64,000 nt of DNA, taken from NCBI RefSeq assembly GCF_000717055.1, contig NZ_JNXI01000014.1:62001-126000 (forward strand). Direction: 5' to 3'. Below the pieces are notes generated by a model. It was given only the letters and a program-made list of their open reading frames with translations. It did no database searches and was not told the origin of the DNA. The position numbers and the translations under genes are program-made. Shown here piece after piece: positions 51,106-59,158 of the stretch (the first letter of the stretch is position 1; each line of letters starts with the position of its first letter). The stretch is from Streptomyces iakyrus. Its GTDB lineage: Bacteria; Actinomycetota; Actinomycetes; Streptomycetales; Streptomycetaceae.

Positions 51106-51411
51106 GTGTTCACGCCGAAGTACCCGCCCCGCGACACCGCGCCCCCGGTCACGGCCACCCCGTACGTCATCCCGACGGCCGTCCAGCCGTCGGCCCCGGC
51201 CTCGATCGCTCCCGCCGCCTCGAACCGGCCGACGGTCCAGCTCACCCCGGGCAGCGCGCTCGCCCTCGCCGCTGGCGGTGGCGCCGTGGTCCTCGTCGTC
51301 GGCGCGGTCCTGGTCTCGCTGATGCTCGCGGTCGCCATCACCGGCGTCTCTGTCGCCCTGGTCGCGGTCGTCCTGCGCCTGCTGATCAAGGACCTGCACA
51401 ACCACCGCTGA
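51106..51411 (+). CDS. SpdD-like spread protein
   Basis: The 101-residue product has a Pro-rich N-terminus (about 1-45) and two hydrophobic segments (ALALAAGGGAVVLVVGAVLV and LMLAVAITGVSVALVAVVL) ending in a basic tail. This is the shape of SpdD-type plasmid spread proteins. A stem of CCCGGAGCGGC and GCCGCTCCGGG follows at about 51418-51461. Confidence 0.75.
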   Translation: MFTPKYPPRDTAPPVTATPYVIPTAVQPSAPASIAPAASNRPTVQLTPGSALALAAGGGAVVLVVGAVLVSLMLAVAITGVSVALVAVVLRLLIKDLHNHR

Positions 51412-51505
51412 ACGGCCCCCGGAGCGGCCTCGGTCGCCAAACTTCCGCCGCTCCGGGCGCCTGCACCCATTCCAGATCCAACGGACCCGAAAGGGAGACC
51501 TCATC

Positions 51506-51685
51506 ATGCCCCAGCACGCCCAGGACACGCGCGTCTGCCGCGCCTGCGACGGCTTCCCCACCGTGGCCATCACCACCGGCGGACGCTACAACGACGGCTC
51601 TCGGATCCTCCTCCGTGTCGAGTGCCGCACCTGCCAGGGCACCGGCCGCACCGCCCCCGCCGCCGTCGCGCAGTCCGGGAGGTGA
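51506..51685 (+). CDS. 59-residue protein with two Cys pairs
   Basis: MPQHAQDTRVCRACDGFPTV... carries CRACDG and CRTCQGTG, another DnaJ-type split zinc site. AAAGGGAGACC precedes the ATG. Its stop overlaps the next GTG by 4 bp, so translation is coupled toward the rep gene. Confidence 0.7.
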   Translation: MPQHAQDTRVCRACDGFPTVAITTGGRYNDGSRILLRVECRTCQGTGRTAPAAVAQSGR

Positions 51686-51861
51686 CCGTCGTGGCTCTCC
51701 TCGACTGGCGCTCACCCGAGCACTTCGACCACAGCGGCGACAAGCCCTGCGTGATCTGCACCAAGCCCACCCCGCTTCGCTCGGACCGCGGCAAGCCCGT
51801 CCACAAGGTCTGCGCAGAGGAGTGGATCGACCGCCACAGCGTCCAGGAGGACGACGCGTGA
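51682..51861 (+). CDS. 59-residue hypothetical protein upstream of rep
   Basis: The GTG at 51682 overlaps the preceding stop and gives MTVVALLDWRSPEHFDHSGD... with CVICTKPTPL and a later Cys, possibly a zinc site. Its stop overlaps the rep GTG by 4 bp. Coupled small genes before rep are common in these elements. Confidence 0.65.
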   Translation: MTVVALLDWRSPEHFDHSGDKPCVICTKPTPLRSDRGKPVHKVCAEEWIDRHSVQEDDA

Positions 51862-53246
51862 CCGACACCGCCACCGCGGCGGGCCTGGACCCGGCCACCC
51901 TCGCTGACGTGCTGAGGGTGGCCGGGTCCACCGGCTTCGACCGCATCCAAGACCAGATCCGCCGCACCGGCGGCTGCTCCGATCCCATCCACCTGCAGGG
52001 CACCACCGTCACCCGCGACGCTGCCACCGGGCAGGTGCTGCACTCCTACTCGACCGACACCGAACCCGGCGGACGACTCCGCATCGCCTGCGGCAACCGC
52101 AGGGCCTCGCGCTGCCCGGCCTGCGCCTGGACCTACGCAGGCGACACCTACCACCTCATCCGCGCTGGACTCGTCGGCGACCCCGGCAAGGGCACCCCGC
52201 ACACCATCCGCGATCACCCTCGGGTCTTTGCCACCCTCACCGCACCGTCCTTCGGCCCGGTCCACAACCGCCCCGGAAATCGGCCCTGCCGCTGCGGCCA
52301 GCACCACGGCGAGGACGCACCCGAACTCGGCACCCCGCTCGACCCCGCCATGTACGACTACGCGGGCGCCGTGCTCTGGAACAACCACGCCTCCGAGCTG
52401 TGGCGCTACTTCACGATCTACCTGCGCCGCGAGATCGCCAAGCGGGCCGGGCTCACACAGAAGGCTGCCAAGGAACAGTCCCGCGTCTCCTTCGGCAAGG
52501 TCGCCGAGTACCAAAAGCGCGGGGCCGTCCACTTCCATGCCGTGATCCGCTTCGACGGACCCGACGGGCCAGACGACCCGCCGCCGGCATGGGCCACCCT
52601 CGATCTGCTCACCGACTCCATCCATGCCGCGGCCGCCCGCGTCACCGTCGACGTGCCCGCCGCAGGGGACCAGCCCGCCCGGACACTGCGCTGGGGCACG
52701 CAGCTCGACGTGCAGCCGATCGGCGCCTTCGGCCACGGCGAGGAGATCACCGAACAGGCCGTCGCCTCCTACGTCGCCAAGTACGCCACCAAGGCAGCCG
52801 AGACCACCGGAACCGTGGACCGCCGCATCGGCAACAAGGAAGCCCTGGTCCTGCTCGGCGTGCCCGACCACCCCGCCCGGCTCATTGAGGCCTGCCTCGA
52901 CCTTCACGCTCTCTATCCGGATCGCAAGCTCCGGGACTGGGCTCACATGCTCGGCTTCCGCGGCCACTTCTCCACCAAGTCCCGCCGCTACTCCACCACC
53001 CTCGGCGCCCTCCGCCAGACCCGAGCCGACTACCGCGCCACCCAGCAACGCGAAGCCCTCGGCCTGCCCGACCCCGACGACGAGGAAGCAACCACCCTGA
53101 CCCTCGCCCACTGGTCGTACGCCGGCCACGGCCACACCCCCGGCGAATCCTGGCTCGCCGCCAACATCCGCCGCGACATACAGCACAACCGGGAGATCGC
53201 CCGTGAAGAACTGGCAGGAGGTGCCCTTGATGAGTCAGACCGATAG
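51858..53246 (+). CDS. rolling-circle replication initiator, RepSA-like
   Basis: The 462-residue product has a Cys-rich N-terminal patch (ACGNRRASRCPACAWTYAGD), the RCR motif I FATLTAPSFG, motif II HFHAV near residue 225 with the metal-binding histidines, and motif III SYVAKYATK near 305 with the nicking tyrosine. It would nick the double-strand origin and start rolling-circle replication after excision. It overlaps the preceding gene by 4 bp. Confidence 0.9.
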   Translation: MTDTATAAGLDPATLADVLRVAGSTGFDRIQDQIRRTGGCSDPIHLQGTTVTRDAATGQVLHSYSTDTEPGGRLRIACGNRRASRCPACAWTYAGDTYHLIRAGLVGDPGKGTPHTIRDHPRVFATLTAPSFGPVHNRPGNRPCRCGQHHGEDAPELGTPLDPAMYDYAGAVLWNNHASELWRYFTIYLRREIAKRAGLTQKAAKEQSRVSFGKVAEYQKRGAVHFHAVIRFDGPDGPDDPPPAWATLDLLTDSIHAAAARVTVDVPAAGDQPARTLRWGTQLDVQPIGAFGHGEEITEQAVASYVAKYATKAAETTGTVDRRIGNKEALVLLGVPDHPARLIEACLDLHALYPDRKLRDWAHMLGFRGHFSTKSRRYSTTLGALRQTRADYRATQQREALGLPDPDDEEATTLTLAHWSYAGHGHTPGESWLAANIRRDIQHNREIAREELAGGALDESDR

Positions 53247-53382
53247 CCCGCAGGCCCGTAAGGCCACGTCCAAGCGTGAGGTGATGACCACGGACGAGTG
53301 GCTTCGGATGCACCTTCGCCGTGCTCCCGAGCGGGACGAGGAGTGGGTTCGCCGCGCACTCGTTTTACACGGGCGGGCCTGA
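53230..53382 (+). CDS. 50-residue charged protein with a TTA codon
   Basis: MSQTDSPQARKATSKREVMT... overlaps the end of rep and stops 3 bp before the convergent integrase stop. It is short, charged and helical (TTDEWLRMHLRRAPERDEEW). Its position next to the integrase would suit an excision factor, but no Xis/HTH motif is visible. Codon 46 is TTA, so bldA may limit its expression. Confidence 0.6.
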   Translation: MSQTDSPQARKATSKREVMTTDEWLRMHLRRAPERDEEWVRRALVLHGRA

Positions 53383-53385
53383 TCA

Positions 53386-54819
53386 TCAGTGCCAAACAGG
53401 TTCGATCAGACTGGGGTCGAACTTCCGTCGACCACGCCCCGCAGGATGGATGATCACTGCTGAGAGGCTGTGCAACACGATCTCCTGTTGGCGCTCGACA
53501 GGAAGCGCGAAGAACTCCTCGACGGACAGCTCGGCCGCATCGTTCTTGGCCTCGGCCTGCTTCTGCTCCTTGTAGAAGCGGGCCCGCTCCAGCTTCAGCT
53601 CGTCGCGCAGTCGTTCCTTGGCCGGCAGGAGCTGCAAGAGAGTGGCCACCGTGATCTGCTTGGAGCGCTCAGCCTCGACTAGTTGAGCGATGTCCTGGGT
53701 GACCTGCTCCAACTCGGTCTCCTTGGGCCAACGTTGTTCGCCCTGGATCGCCGTGACCGAAGCTCGTGCACGCTGTTCTTCCAGCACAAGCTGAGCGATC
53801 AGGGTGTCGACGGGTGGGCCCGTCCGGCCAACCTTGCCGCAACCGCCGTTCACTACCGAGCACTGATAGCTGAACTTCGCGGCCTTCGAGCCCGGTTCCC
53901 ATCGCTGGTTGATCTGCCCTCGGATCTTGGTCTTGCATAGCCCACAGCGAGCGATGCCAGAGAGCAGGTACTTGCGCGCCAGAGATTTGCCAGGGTGCTT
54001 TTGCTTTCGCTCAGCGATCGCGGCGCAAACGGCTTCCCACTCTTCAAGGGTGTTGATCGGCTCCCAATCGCCCTTGATCGGTTGGCCATCGTCGCCGTGC
54101 AGGATCTCGCCGTGGTATGTCCGGTAGCCCACCAGTCTTGGGCTGGTCAGGATGTGTTCGACGCGGTGGTGCGCCATACGCTGCGTGCCCGCGCGGGGGT
54201 GGCCCAAGCCTTGTTCCTGCCATCGCCTTCGGATGGTTCCGAGGCGGACGCCCGCCAGGATTTCGCGCTGAGCCTCGCGGATGGCCTCGGCCGCCTTGGG
54301 ATCGACCTTTGTGCGGTCCTCCCTTCGCCAGCCGTATGGCGCTGGCCCACCGCTGTCCTTGCCCTGTTGAGCCAGCTCCAGGTGTTTGCGCTTGATCCGG
54401 CGTGAGGCGTCGTGCGACGACTTGTTGGCGAACGCCACCATGATGCGGGCCATGGTCCGGCCGTCCGGCGTGCCGAGGTTGATGTCGTTCGTGACGGTGG
54501 CGAACTCCAGGCGGGGGCGCTCGTCGAAGATCTCGATGAGTCGTTCCAGGTCCCGCGGCTGCCGTGCAAGGCGGTCCAGGTCGTAGGCCACGATGCCGTC
54601 GATCAGGCCGGCACGGAGGTCCTTCAGCATGAGTTCGAACTCGTCGCGGACGACGTTGCGCTTGAAGGCGGATACGTCGTTGTCCTCGTAGGCCTTGACG
54701 ACCTGCCACGACCGCAGGTCCGCGAGACGTTCACAGTCCCGCTGCTGACGGGCGACTCCTAACGCTTCGCCCTCGTCATCCCGCGAGATCCGGGTGTAGA
54801 CCCCCACCTTGCGTGCCAC
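53386..54819 (-). CDS. large serine recombinase (integrase)
   Basis: The 477-residue product has the resolvase catalytic domain with Ser12 (VYTRISRDDEG) and the LDRLARQPRDLERL segment, a recombinase domain (APYGWRREDRTKV), a zinc ribbon (CGLCKTKIRG ... YQCSVVNGGCGK) and a C-terminal helical, coiled-coil region. Such enzymes join attP and attB through a short core without host factors. The attR core lies 59 bp from its start. It is convergent with rep. Confidence 0.92.
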   Translation of the reverse strand: MARKVGVYTRISRDDEGEALGVARQQRDCERLADLRSWQVVKAYEDNDVSAFKRNVVRDEFELMLKDLRAGLIDGIVAYDLDRLARQPRDLERLIEIFDERPRLEFATVTNDINLGTPDGRTMARIMVAFANKSSHDASRRIKRKHLELAQQGKDSGGPAPYGWRREDRTKVDPKAAEAIREAQREILAGVRLGTIRRRWQEQGLGHPRAGTQRMAHHRVEHILTSPRLVGYRTYHGEILHGDDGQPIKGDWEPINTLEEWEAVCAAIAERKQKHPGKSLARKYLLSGIARCGLCKTKIRGQINQRWEPGSKAAKFSYQCSVVNGGCGKVGRTGPPVDTLIAQLVLEEQRARASVTAIQGEQRWPKETELEQVTQDIAQLVEAERSKQITVATLLQLLPAKERLRDELKLERARFYKEQKQAEAKNDAAELSVEEFFALPVERQQEIVLHSLSAVIIHPAGRGRRKFDPSLIEPVWH

Positions 54820-54877
54820 GATCAGCCCCCTGCCTCTGAGCAGGTCAGACTACTACTGTCATTGAGTCAAGTCAGCC

Positions 54878-54931
54878 TGGAGTGTCGAACCGCCCGTGGT
54901 GCGGCGGGCCGGCCAGGTGCTCGACGCCTGA
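54878..54931 (+). pseudogene. displaced native 3' end of the phosphoribosyltransferase gene (attR)
   Basis: From the TGGAGTGT core the frame reads WSVEPPVVRRAGQVLDA and a stop at 54929-54931. This joins in frame to WINFPWSV at 45203 and gives a normal family C-terminus. It has no start codon or promoter and is the host-side half of the insertion. Confidence 0.9.
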
Positions 54932-54951
54932 CCAGCGGGAGAAAACAAAAG

Positions 54952-54976
54952 GAGGGGCTCCCCCCGGGAGCCCCTC
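54952..54976. terminator. hairpin at the former end of the phosphoribosyltransferase operon
   Basis: GAGGGGCTCCC pairs with GGGAGCCCCTC, preceded by AAAACAAAAG, which forms a T-rich tail on the minus strand. It lies between the native gene end and the convergent Yip1-like gene and can serve both. Confidence 0.75.
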
Positions 54977-54994
54977 TCTCGTGCCCGCAGACGA

Positions 54995-55927
54995 TCAGAC
55001 CGTGCCCAGCTTCACGATCGACAGCAGCGCGATCAGCTGGATCGCCGACGCGCCCAGCGCCTTCGGCCAGGGCAGGTCGTGGGAGCGGCTGACCATGAGG
55101 GTCAGCAGGGCGCCGCCCGCGATCCACGTGGCCCAGCCGAGCAGCTGGACGAACATCGCGTCGCCGCCCGCGAACATCGCGAAGACCAGGCGGGGCGCGT
55201 CCGTGAGGGACATGATCAGCATGGACAGGCCGACCGTGGGCTGCCAGGCGCCGTCACCGCCGAGCTGGCGGGCCAGGGTGTGGGTGACCACGCCCAGGAT
55301 GAACGCGCTGAGCACCATCGCGACGGCCGTCGTCAGGACGATCGGGACCGCGTTCGACAGTGTGGCGTTTATCGCATCCTTGCGGGCGCCGTCGAAGCCG
55401 AAGACCGCGAGCAGGCCGTAGAGGAACGTGACGATCAGGGCCGGGCCCCACATCGTGTAGTCCCGCATCTGGAGGAACGTCTGGTTCGGGGCGAGGACGA
55501 TCCCCCTCAGCAGGTCCTTCCAGTGCAGACGCGGGCCGACCGGGCCGGGTGCCGGGGCCGCCGAGCCGGCGCGGTAGGTGTCGCCCTGGGTGTAGGGGTC
55601 CTCGCCGACCGAGAAGGCCTGGGTGTGGCCCGGGTTGTTCGCCGCGTACGGGTCGGGCGGGCCCTGCGGGCCGGGCGGGTACGCGCCGTCGCCGAAGTAC
55701 TCCGGCTCGCCCTGGCCGCCGTAGCCGCCGCCGTGCGCGGCGTTCGGCTGCGGCCATGCCGGGCCGCCGCCGTTGCCGTACGGCGGCTGCTGCCGCGGGT
55801 AGGACTGCGGCGCCGGCGGGGAGCCGTACGACGGCCCCTGCGGCGTCTGCTGCCCGTACGGGGGGTTGTGCGGTCGCGTCTGAGGAGCGCCGTTGTTCCG
55901 GCCGCGTCCGATCCTGAATCCAGCCAC
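54995..55927 (-). CDS. Yip1 family membrane protein
   Basis: The GTG at 55927 (MAGFRIGRGRNNGAPQ) gives about 310 residues. The first about 130 residues are Pro/Gly/Tyr/Gln-rich low complexity; then a Yip1 domain follows with five transmembrane segments starting WKDLLRGIVLAPNQTFLQMRD. The function of bacterial Yip1-domain proteins is unknown. An ATG further upstream would add an unlikely basic leader. Confidence 0.85.
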   Translation of the reverse strand: MAGFRIGRGRNNGAPQTRPHNPPYGQQTPQGPSYGSPPAPQSYPRQQPPYGNGGGPAWPQPNAAHGGGYGGQGEPEYFGDGAYPPGPQGPPDPYAANNPGHTQAFSVGEDPYTQGDTYRAGSAAPAPGPVGPRLHWKDLLRGIVLAPNQTFLQMRDYTMWGPALIVTFLYGLLAVFGFDGARKDAINATLSNAVPIVLTTAVAMVLSAFILGVVTHTLARQLGGDGAWQPTVGLSMLIMSLTDAPRLVFAMFAGGDAMFVQLLGWATWIAGGALLTLMVSRSHDLPWPKALGASAIQLIALLSIVKLGTV

Positions 55928-56063
55928 GTCTTCGAACGTACCTGGTCCCCGGCGGTGGCGTGCCGGGCCCGGGCTTCCGGGCCCGGCTTTGCGGCCGAGC
56001 TGTGACATCCCTTAAGGGGCCGGGACTTGGGGTGTCGGTGGGGCGTCAGGGTTCGGCCTTACG

Positions 56064-56245
56064 GGCCGGGCCCGGAGTCCGTTGGGCTGCGCCCGGAGGC
56101 CGGCAGGCTGCGCCCGGAGTCCGTTGGGCTGCGCCCGGAGGCCGGCAGGCCCTCGGGCTGCGCCCGGAGTCCGTCGGCCCGCGTCCGGAGCCGTCAGGCC
56201 GCGCCCAGAGCCCGTCGGCCCGTGCCCGGACTCCGTGGGGCCCCA
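56064..56245. repeat. minisatellite of about 20-22-bp units
   Basis: About eight degenerate units share the core GCTGCGCCCGGAGTCCGT or GCTGCGCCCGGAGGCCGG. The first five alternate between the two types and later ones drift. No gene covers it; it lies between the divergent Yip1 promoter side and the 3' end of the FG-GAP array. Confidence 0.8.
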
Positions 56246-56296
56246 CGGCCCGCCCCCCCCAGGCCTGACCTTAGGCCGTACGGGGCACGCCCCGCC

Positions 56297-57649
56297 TCAG
56301 TCGGGCAGTCCGCCCCCGAGCTCCGGCAGGACGATCGCGCCGGTCTTCGTCGGGACCGTGCCCGTGCCGGGCATCAGCAGCGCGTTGCTCGCCGCGCCGA
56401 CGGCCAGGTCCGCCTTGCCGTCGGCGGTCAGGTCGCGCAGGCGGAGGGTGTAGCCGAAGGCGGTGTGGGAGTCGGCCGGGCCGAGCACCGTCTGGGCGAT
56501 CCAGGAGGAGCGGGCGCCGTTGAGGCCGCCGGAGCCGCCGCGGAACACCTGGACGCCGCCCTGGTCCGCCTTGCCGTCGACGTCCTCGTGCGGGACGCCG
56601 ACCGCGAGGTCCGCGTAGCCGTCGCCGTTGGTGTCGGCGGCGGAGATCGCGTAGCCGAAGTTGTCGTCGGCTTCGGGGCTGCCGGAGACGCCGGAGGTGG
56701 CCTGGGTGAGGGTGACGGACGTGCCCGGGCCCGACGACGTGCCGCGCCAGACGGTGACCGCGCCCTTGCCGTTGTCCTTGTCGGGCACGCCGAGGGTGAT
56801 GTCGCCGTAGCCGTTCTTGTCGAAGTCGCCGATCACGGGGCTCGGGTAGAGGCCCTCCTGCCGGTCGCTGAGGGTCTTGGACGCGCCCGAGGCGAGGCCG
56901 GAGGAGGTGCCCTTCAGGTACCAGGCGCGCTCTCGGATGTCGCTGCCGGTGATCTCCGTGCCGATGACCACCAGGTCCGTTCTGGCGTCCCCGTCGACCT
57001 TTCCGGCCCCGAGCGCGGAGGAGTACCAGCCGCCCGACCCCTTGTCGATCTTGCTGACCTTGCCGGTTGTGCCGGACTTGGTGAAGGGGCCGCGGTACAG
57101 CCACGCCTCCTCGCCGCCGATCAGGGCCAGGTCGGGGGAGCCGTCGCCGGTGAAGTCGCCGGTGGCCAGGTCGCGGCCGAAGTGGCCGGCCGCGCCGCCG
57201 AGCGGGGTGATGTTGGTGCCGCCGGACAGGCCGGTCTTCGAGCCCCACAGGACGGTGACCGTGCCGCGGTAGTCCTCGCTGCCCACGTGCTCGGTGGGGT
57301 TGCCGACGACGAGGTCCGCGTAGCCGTCCTTGTTGAGGTCGGCGCTCGCGAGGGACGCCCCGAACTGGTCGTCCTCCTCGCCGGAGCCGGGCACGCCGGC
57401 GCTGTCCTGGTGGAGGAACTTCGGGTGGGCGGTGTCGAGGCCGGTGGCGGTGCCGTACACGACGGTGATCGTGCCGCCCTCACGGTCGACGTCGTTGTAG
57501 CCGCCGTAGGCGAGGTCGCGGCGGCCGTCGCCGTTGAAGTCGTCGTAATGCTTGGCCGGTGCCGCGGCGGCGGGGCCGGTGAGGAGCATGGGGGTGACGG
57601 CGGTCGCCAGCAGGGCGGCGACCAGGGCGGTCGTCGTGGATCTGCGCAT
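56297..57649 (-). CDS. secreted FG-GAP repeat (integrin alpha-like beta-propeller) protein 5
   Basis: The 450-residue product has a signal peptide (MRRSTTTALVAALLATAVTP...AAAA) and then about seven FG-GAP repeats with calcium-loop motifs: DFNGDGRRDLAYGG, DLNKDGYADLVVGN, DFDKNGYGDITLG and DTNGDGYADLAVGV. No enzyme motif is seen. It is the promoter-distal member of five tandem paralogues on this strand, 17 bp after its neighbour, and the only one whose N-terminus does not resemble MRKRTLLLA or MRTRI. Confidence 0.9.
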   Translation of the reverse strand: MRRSTTTALVAALLATAVTPMLLTGPAAAAPAKHYDDFNGDGRRDLAYGGYNDVDREGGTITVVYGTATGLDTAHPKFLHQDSAGVPGSGEEDDQFGASLASADLNKDGYADLVVGNPTEHVGSEDYRGTVTVLWGSKTGLSGGTNITPLGGAAGHFGRDLATGDFTGDGSPDLALIGGEEAWLYRGPFTKSGTTGKVSKIDKGSGGWYSSALGAGKVDGDARTDLVVIGTEITGSDIRERAWYLKGTSSGLASGASKTLSDRQEGLYPSPVIGDFDKNGYGDITLGVPDKDNGKGAVTVWRGTSSGPGTSVTLTQATSGVSGSPEADDNFGYAISAADTNGDGYADLAVGVPHEDVDGKADQGGVQVFRGGSGGLNGARSSWIAQTVLGPADSHTAFGYTLRLRDLTADGKADLAVGAASNALLMPGTGTVPTKTGAIVLPELGGGLPD

Positions 57650-57666
57650 GGTGTCTCCCTGGCCGG

Positions 57667-59115
57667 TCAGCCGATGAGGTTGGCGCCGAACGCGCCGTAC
57701 GAGCGGGTCTGGCCGAGGCTGCCCGGGCCGAAGGTGCGGGCGCCGTCGGTGACCGGGCCGGTGGCCGAGCCGCGCAGGGCCGTGATGGCGCCGATGCCCT
57801 CGTCCTCGAAACCGGCGGTGATCGTGAACTCGGCGTGGCCGTCGCCGGTGACGTCGGCCAGCAGGGTCTCGGAGCCGAAGTAGTCCGTGGCCTCGGCGGT
57901 GCCCGGCACGCCGGCGGTGTTCTGGGTGACGGTGCGGGCGCCGGTGCGCGAGACGCCCGAGGCCGAGCCGTTCATGAGGATCGCGGCACCGGCGTCCTCG
58001 GTGGTGCCGATGTCCTCGAAGCCGACGCCGATGGCGAGGTCGCCGTAGCCGTCGCCGTTGGTGTCGGCGATGGAGACGGAGCCGCCGAAGTTGTCGCGCT
58101 CCTCGTCGGCGCCGGGGACGCCCGGGGAGTCCTGGGTGAGCTCGGCCATGGGCGCGTCGCCGTTGACGGGGCCGCCCTCGGAGCCACGGATGACGACGAC
58201 CTTGCCGCCGAGGCTGCCGGTGTGGTCGCTGCCCTTGCTGAAGACGTTGCCGAGGGCGATCTCGTCGTGGCCGTCGCCGTTGATGTCGCCGAGGGCCAGT
58301 GAGGTGCCGCCGTTCAGGGGCCGGGGGACGGTGGTGTCCGGGCCGGTGGGGGAGCCGAGGTAGGCGACGCCCTTGGACCAGCTGGTCGTCTCGCCCCCGT
58401 TCATTTCGACCCGGTAGGTGAGGACCAGGTCCGACCTGCCGTCGGCGTTGGTGTCGCCCGCCTTCATGGCGTCGACGATCCACGCCGGCTCGGGGGTGGA
58501 GATCTTCTGCGTGGCGCCCGTGGTGCCGCTGGTGGTGAACGGGCCGCGGACGACGTGGACGTCGTCGGTGTCGGTGGCGACGGCCAGGTCCTGCGCGCCG
58601 TCACCGTCGAAGTCGCCGGCGGTCAGCTGGTTGCCCCAGTTGTTGTGGGCGGAGACGGCCGGGTCCTTGACCGTCGTGCCGTTCCGCAGGCCGTTCGCCG
58701 AGCCCCACAGGACGGTGACGGTGCCGCCGTCGCCGTCGGTGCCGTCGCGGTCGCCGGGAGCGCCGACCGCGAGGTCGGTGTAGCCGTCGCCGTTGAGGTC
58801 GGCCTGGGCGAGTGCGCCGCCGAAGGTGTCCTCGTTGCCGGCGTCACCGGGTACACCGGCGGTGTTCTGGCTGACGACGGTGCGCTTGGCCGGGTCGAGG
58901 CCGGTGGAGCCGCCGTAGACGACGGCGACGTAGCCGGCCATGCCCTTGCCGTCGACCGTGGCGTAGGGGGCGGCGAAGGCCACGTCGCCGTAGCCGTCGC
59001 CGTTGAAGTCGGTGGTCGGGCCGGTGGCGGGTGCGGCGGTGGCCGCCGTGGCGGGCAGGGCCGTGAGCAGGCCGGTGGTGAGGGCCGTGGCCAGGAGGAG
59101 GGTGCGCTTGCGCAT
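57667..59115 (-). CDS. secreted FG-GAP repeat protein 4
   Basis: The signal peptide MRKRTLLLATALTTGLLTAL is nearly identical to that of paralogue 2, which shows recent duplication. The mature part (482 residues in total) is a seven-repeat FG-GAP propeller: DFNGDGYGDVAFAA, DLNGDGYTDLAVGAPGD, DTNADGRSDLVLT, DTNGDGYGDLAIGV and others. It is exported and likely calcium-stabilised; ligand unknown. Confidence 0.9.
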   Translation of the reverse strand: MRKRTLLLATALTTGLLTALPATAATAAPATGPTTDFNGDGYGDVAFAAPYATVDGKGMAGYVAVVYGGSTGLDPAKRTVVSQNTAGVPGDAGNEDTFGGALAQADLNGDGYTDLAVGAPGDRDGTDGDGGTVTVLWGSANGLRNGTTVKDPAVSAHNNWGNQLTAGDFDGDGAQDLAVATDTDDVHVVRGPFTTSGTTGATQKISTPEPAWIVDAMKAGDTNADGRSDLVLTYRVEMNGGETTSWSKGVAYLGSPTGPDTTVPRPLNGGTSLALGDINGDGHDEIALGNVFSKGSDHTGSLGGKVVVIRGSEGGPVNGDAPMAELTQDSPGVPGADEERDNFGGSVSIADTNGDGYGDLAIGVGFEDIGTTEDAGAAILMNGSASGVSRTGARTVTQNTAGVPGTAEATDYFGSETLLADVTGDGHAEFTITAGFEDEGIGAITALRGSATGPVTDGARTFGPGSLGQTRSYGAFGANLIG

Positions 59116-59158
59116 CGGGATCCCCGTCGGTTCGGAAAAGGGTGGTGGTCAGTGCTGA

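Larger units (their letters stand above)
45196..54885. mobile_element. integrative conjugative element of Streptomyces AICE type with serine integrase
   Basis: The 9.68-kb element is bounded by TGGAGTGT direct repeats and splits a phosphoribosyltransferase gene; the host reading frame resumes exactly at the right repeat. It has a regulator pair (GNAT, GntR), an FtsK/TraB translocase, SpdB- and SpdD-type spread proteins, several tiny conserved genes, a RepSA rolling-circle initiator and a serine recombinase at the right end. These are the full modules for replication, transfer and integration, so it may be active. Confidence 0.88.

Noticed and set aside
53230..53382. Excisionase gene next to the integrase
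   Set aside because: The position is suggestive but there is no winged-helix or HTH pattern; it is listed as unknown.
56064..56245. CRISPR array
   Set aside because: Units are short, degenerate and directly adjacent without unique spacers, and no cas gene is in the window.
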